DNA of 9,593 nt, taken from contig CAMLSI010000189.1 of NCBI GenBank assembly GCA_946482585.1, forward strand, positions 1-9,593. The letters run 5' to 3'. The position numbers and the translations under genes were made by a program. Shown here piece by piece: positions 7,212 to 9,593 of this stretch (position 1 is its first letter; each line of letters starts with the position of its first letter). The notes below the pieces were generated by a model. The model made no database searches. It saw only the letters and a list, made by a program, of their open reading frames with translations, and was not told the origin of the DNA. The stretch is from an uncultured Lysobacteraceae bacterium (lineage in GTDB: Bacteria; Pseudomonadota; Gammaproteobacteria; Xanthomonadales; Rhodanobacteraceae).

Positions 7212-7927
7212 ACGGCCTGCTGCGAATCGCGATCGCCGACGATGAACCGATGGCGCGGCTGCGGCTGCAGCGGCTGCTCTCGCGCGACGCGAAGATCGAC
7301 ATCGCTGCGGTTTGCCAGAATGCCGACGAGCTGCTGCAGGTCTTGCGCACGCGGCAGGTCGATGCGCTGTTCCTCGATATCGAGATGCCGGGTCGGAACG
7401 TGTTCGCCGCCTGGGCGGAGCTGCCCGCGCCGCGCCCCCGCGTCGTGTTCGTCACGGCGTATGCGGAGTTCGCCGCCAAGGCGTTCGAGATCGACGCAAG
7501 CGATTATCTGGTCAAACCCGTCGCGGCCGATCGTCTGTTCGCCGCGGTCGAGCGCCTGCGGCGCGATCTGGCAGTGGCGGCACCGGTGTCGTCGGCGCCC
7601 CGGACCCTTCCGCTGCCGATCGGCCGCCGCATTCGCCTGGTCGACCTGTCGACGATCGATCATGTCGTCGCGCACGCCAATTACCTCGACATCCACTCCG
7701 GCCCGCACAGCTTCGTGCTGCGGCGCCCCATCGTCTGGATGGCGTCGCAGCTGGACGAACGCACGTTCCTGCGCGTCCATCGCTCGCATATCGTGCGGGT
7801 CGGCGCGATCGGGCAGGTCGAACCGTTGGCGTCGGGCCGTTACCGCCTGCGGCTGCTGTCGGGGACCGAGCTCTACTCCAGTCGCAGCTATCGCGATGCC
7901 ATCCGGCTCGCGCTCGGCCTCGGCTGA
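7208..7927 (+). CDS. LytTR-family response regulator (AlgR/LytR/BtsR-like)
   Basis: 239 residues. The start ATG overlaps the kinase stop (ATGA, 7208-7211), and there is no strong independent ribosome site, so translation is probably coupled. Receiver domain at about 5-120: acidic pair D11-D12, phosphoacceptor D57 in FLDIEMPG, T83 in VTAY, and K103 in DYLVKP. A proline- and serine-containing linker (about 122-136) joins the LytTR DNA-binding domain (about 137-236), shown by IDHVVAHANYLDIH, FLRVHRSHIVRV and the final SYRDAIRLALG. All receiver key residues are present, so it should be active. It is the cognate partner of the kinase at 6060. Targets are unknown; LytTR regulators often bind paired direct repeats at their own or neighbouring promoters. 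Its 3' end is 4 bp from the convergent transferase gene, with no terminator between. Confidence 0.95.
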   Translation: MNGLLRIAIADDEPMARLRLQRLLSRDAKIDIAAVCQNADELLQVLRTRQVDALFLDIEMPGRNVFAAWAELPAPRPRVVFVTAYAEFAAKAFEIDASDYLVKPVAADRLFAAVERLRRDLAVAAPVSSAPRTLPLPIGRRIRLVDLSTIDHVVAHANYLDIHSGPHSFVLRRPIVWMASQLDERTFLRVHRSHIVRVGAIGQVEPLASGRYRLRLLSGTELYSSRSYRDAIRLALGLG

Positions 7928-7931
7928 GCGT

Positions 7932-8630
7932 CTATCGTGCCGTGCTGCGCGCTGTATGCCCGAACAGGATCTTGCGGCTTTCCTCGGTGATCGTCGGGCG
8001 ATTCTTGTAGGCCTCGGCATGCGCGTACGCGCGCACGGTCGCGGGCCGCTGCGCGATCGCATCGAACCAGCGTCTGAGGTTCGGAAAATCCGCGAGGTTC
8101 TGCTGCTGCCGCTCGTGCGGCACGATCCACGGATAGCAGGCCATGTCGGCGATGCTGTACTCGCCTGCGATGAACTCGCGTCCGGCCAGGCGCCGATCGA
8201 GCACGCCGTAGAGGCGATTGGTTTCGTTCACGTAGCGGTCGATCGCGTACGGAATCTTCTCGGGCGCATACGTGCCGAAGTGATGATTCTGTCCGGCCAT
8301 CGGGCCGAGCCCGCCCATCTGCCAGAACAGCCACTCGGTCACGCTCTTGCGGCCGCGCAGGTCGGCCGGCAGGAAACGCCCGGTCTTCTCCGCGAGATAG
8401 AGCAGGATCGCACCGGATTCGAACACGCTGACCGGCTCGCCGCCGTCGGCCGGCGCGCGGTCGATGATGGCCGGCACACGGTTGTTCGGCGAGAACGCGA
8501 GAAAGGTCGGATCGAACTGCTCGCCGGCGCTGATATCGACGGGCTTGATCGTGTAGTCGACGCCGGTTTCTTCGAGGAACAGGGTGATCTTGTGGCCGTT
8601 CGGCGTGGGCCAGTAGTAGAGCTCGATCAT
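7932..8630 (-). CDS. yfcG: nu-class glutathione S-transferase / disulfide-bond oxidoreductase, YfcG-like
   Basis: 232 residues, close to the family's usual length of 210-235. The start MIELYYWPTPNGHKITLFLE matches the YfcG pattern, with T9 and N11, the residues that contact glutathione in this class in place of a catalytic Cys, Ser or Tyr. Thioredoxin-fold N-domain, about 1-83: SPNNRVPAI with cis-Pro53, ADGGEPVSVFESGAILLYLAEKTG with the E71-S72 glutathione-binding pair. Helical C-domain, about 95-210: TEWLFWQMGGLGPMAGQNHHF, typical of the YfcG/YghU group, and the SIADMACYPW folding motif at 159-168. Known members are cytosolic, have low transferase activity and reduce disulfides using glutathione. 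The start ATG has only a poor ribosome site; no better in-frame start is seen. It appears to be transcribed alone, with a candidate operator about 40-60 bp upstream. Confidence 0.95.
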   Translation of the reverse strand: MIELYYWPTPNGHKITLFLEETGVDYTIKPVDISAGEQFDPTFLAFSPNNRVPAIIDRAPADGGEPVSVFESGAILLYLAEKTGRFLPADLRGRKSVTEWLFWQMGGLGPMAGQNHHFGTYAPEKIPYAIDRYVNETNRLYGVLDRRLAGREFIAGEYSIADMACYPWIVPHERQQQNLADFPNLRRWFDAIAQRPATVRAYAHAEAYKNRPTITEESRKILFGHTARSTAR

Positions 8631-8859
8631 GGCGGGACTCGTGCGGGAGGTCGTCAGCGAGTGGGGTGGCTTGACGGGCGTTTCAAGCAGAGCGGCGGGA
8701 ATCGGAGGCGGAGCGCGGAACCCCCCTTCTCGAGGCGGGCGAAAGGCCGTCGCCAGGATCCGCAGGGCCTGGCGGCCGCGGACGCCCGGCGGGGGAAGGT
8801 CTTTTGGGCGCGACGGGTTTTTCTATGCGGAACTGAACACGAAAGCCAAAAATTTAAAA
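8631..8859. promoter_or_regulatory. spacer upstream of the glutathione transferase gene
   Basis: This 229-base gap lies between the stop of the leftward gene at 8860 and the transferase start. It contains GCTTGA (8669-8674) and its exact reverse complement TCAAGC (8683-8688), separated by 8 bases and about 40-60 bases before the transferase ATG. It also contains CGCCAGG (8751-8757) with CCTGGCG (8768-8774), a 7-bp hairpin with no following T-tract. The A/T-rich bases just after the upstream stop (8841-8862) could reflect transcript-end sequence, but no complete terminator is visible. A transferase promoter is expected here; I cannot pick one reliably. Confidence 0.35.
8669..8688. repeat. perfect 6-8-6 inverted repeat, candidate operator
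   Basis: GCTTGA and TCAAGC flank an 8-base spacer, giving a 20-bp dyad of a size typical for a dimeric repressor or activator. It sits just upstream of the glutathione transferase start. The dyad is seen directly; a regulator and an effect on the transferase are inferred. Confidence 0.3.
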
Positions 8860-9593
8860 CTATTCACCATCGCGATAGGCGAGATCGAGTCCGCCTTCGT
8901 CGAAAATCCCCTCGATCGCCGTGGGGGCCGTGAGCACGCCGCGCACGCCATCCCAGCGGATCGACTTGTCCGGATAGGGATGGCGCAGTCCCGGCGGCTG
9001 CGCGGAGAGGAACGCGTCCATGCCGGCCTCGCTCACATCGGCACGCAGCGCGGCGACACGGATGGACAGCATGCGGCGCAGCAGTTCGAAATCGTTGAGG
9101 CGGCGGCGATAGTTCAGCGGGAGATGGCTTTCATCGAGGGACAGCAGGACGAAACGCTTGCCGCTCTGGTTGTAGGCGGGCAGCCAACCCGGAGCCGGTT
9201 CGAGATCGGCGCGCAGCGCGGCGACGCGTTCGTCATAGCGACGTTGCGCTTCGGCTTCCTCGGCCGGCGCGGCCGCGAGCAGCATGCGTGCCGCATCGGC
9301 GAACGGCGCGAGGCGGTTCGCCGTGGCCTGTGGCAGGAACGTCAGATTGTCGACGAGGAGCTCGCGGCAGGACCACGTTTTGTCGTCTCCCAGCAGCCAC
9401 GCGGGTCTGCGTTCCTCGCCGGACCAGCACTGCCGCAGCGCGGCCGGCAGGCCTCGATGCAGCGCGCGCGCGGTCACGGCGCTCATCTGCATCGCGTCGC
9501 TCGCAAAGATATCGAGACTCGCCGCCGCCGCGCTCGGCGCGGCGAGCGATGCATCGACGGCGGCATCGAGCGCTCGACGCTGATCGGGAGTCG
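8860..9593 (-). CDS. C-terminal part of an unrecognised protein (5' end beyond the right edge)
   Basis: The frame ends at a TAG (8862-8860) and stays open to the right edge, giving 243 residues starting ...TPDQRRALDAAVDASL. An internal ATG at 9492 would give 210 residues, but the open, coding-like frame upstream suggests a longer protein. The sequence is soluble in character: there is no membrane helix or repeat. It has an Ala-rich stretch (about residues 15-25 of the visible part), a helical charged segment (AAPAEEAEAQRRYDERVAALRADLE), and distinctive segments WSGEERRPAWLLGDDKTW, PAYNQSGKRFVLLSLDESHLPLNYRRRLNDFELLRRML and a C-terminal SIRWDGVRGVLTAPTAIEGIFDEGGLDLAY. Codon use is like the neighbouring genes. 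I do not recognise the family and assign no function. It lies 229 bases upstream of the transferase gene on the same strand. Confidence 0.75.
   Translation of the reverse strand, partial: TPDQRRALDAAVDASLAAPSAAAASLDIFASDAMQMSAVTARALHRGLPAALRQCWSGEERRPAWLLGDDKTWSCRELLVDNLTFLPQATANRLAPFADAARMLLAAAPAEEAEAQRRYDERVAALRADLEPAPGWLPAYNQSGKRFVLLSLDESHLPLNYRRRLNDFELLRRMLSIRVAALRADVSEAGMDAFLSAQPPGLRHPYPDKSIRWDGVRGVLTAPTAIEGIFDEGGLDLAYRDGE

Noticed and set aside
7100..8062. Minus-strand open frame (320 codons) opposite the regulator
   Set aside because: It is antisense to the regulator, Arg-rich, and shows no motif.
8751..8774. CGCCAGG / CCTGGCG hairpin as a terminator for the right-edge gene
   Set aside because: The 7-bp stem has a 10-base loop and no T-tract follows on either strand.
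7242..8933. Plus-strand open frame (563 codons) across the regulator and transferase
   Set aside because: It is an out-of-frame shadow of the LytTR regulator and antisense to the transferase, both of which have full family motifs.

Overview
GC-rich bacterial DNA from a proteobacterium. The nu-class glutathione transferase closely resembles the enterobacterial YfcG family, and the large Sec-exported Rhs protein is of a type I associate with gammaproteobacteria such as the Lysobacterales (Xanthomonadales). The lineage is an inference from gene content and GC, not from any marker gene. I see no rRNA, tRNA, CRISPR array, insertion sequence or phage gene.

Layout. Bases 1-60 hold only the signal-peptide end of a leftward gene that runs off the left edge. 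Bases 61-422 are a gene-free stretch with a 9-bp direct repeat close to that gene's start. A strong intrinsic terminator (423-466, leftward) closes a two-gene leftward unit. Its first gene is a very large Rhs/YD-repeat protein (799-5676) with an N-terminal signal peptide, a conserved Rhs core ending in DPDGR, and a 187-residue variable glycine-rich C-terminus. Its second gene is a small two-helix membrane protein (494-799) whose start codon overlaps the rhs stop. A divergent intergenic region (about 5677-6059), with two related near-palindromes sharing CGAATTGCA, separates rhs from a rightward LytS-type sensor kinase and LytTR response regulator pair (6060-7927, 4-base overlap). Convergent to the regulator, only 4 bp away, lies a YfcG-like glutathione transferase (7932-8630, leftward). 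Upstream of it is a 228-bp spacer with a perfect inverted repeat, then the C-terminal 243 residues of an unrecognised leftward gene (8860 to the right edge).

How the genes may work together. The main candidate system is the rhs gene plus its overlapping membrane-protein partner. The architecture (conserved cage, DPxG boundary, variable tail, coupled small downstream gene, shared terminator) is that of a polymorphic toxin with its immunity protein. A membrane-embedded partner and a Gly-rich, strand-like tail fit a toxin acting at the membrane, but that activity is inference. The neighbouring LytS/LytTR pair is a plausible regulator of itself and possibly of rhs, given the divergent layout. The glutathione transferase looks like an independent redox housekeeping gene.
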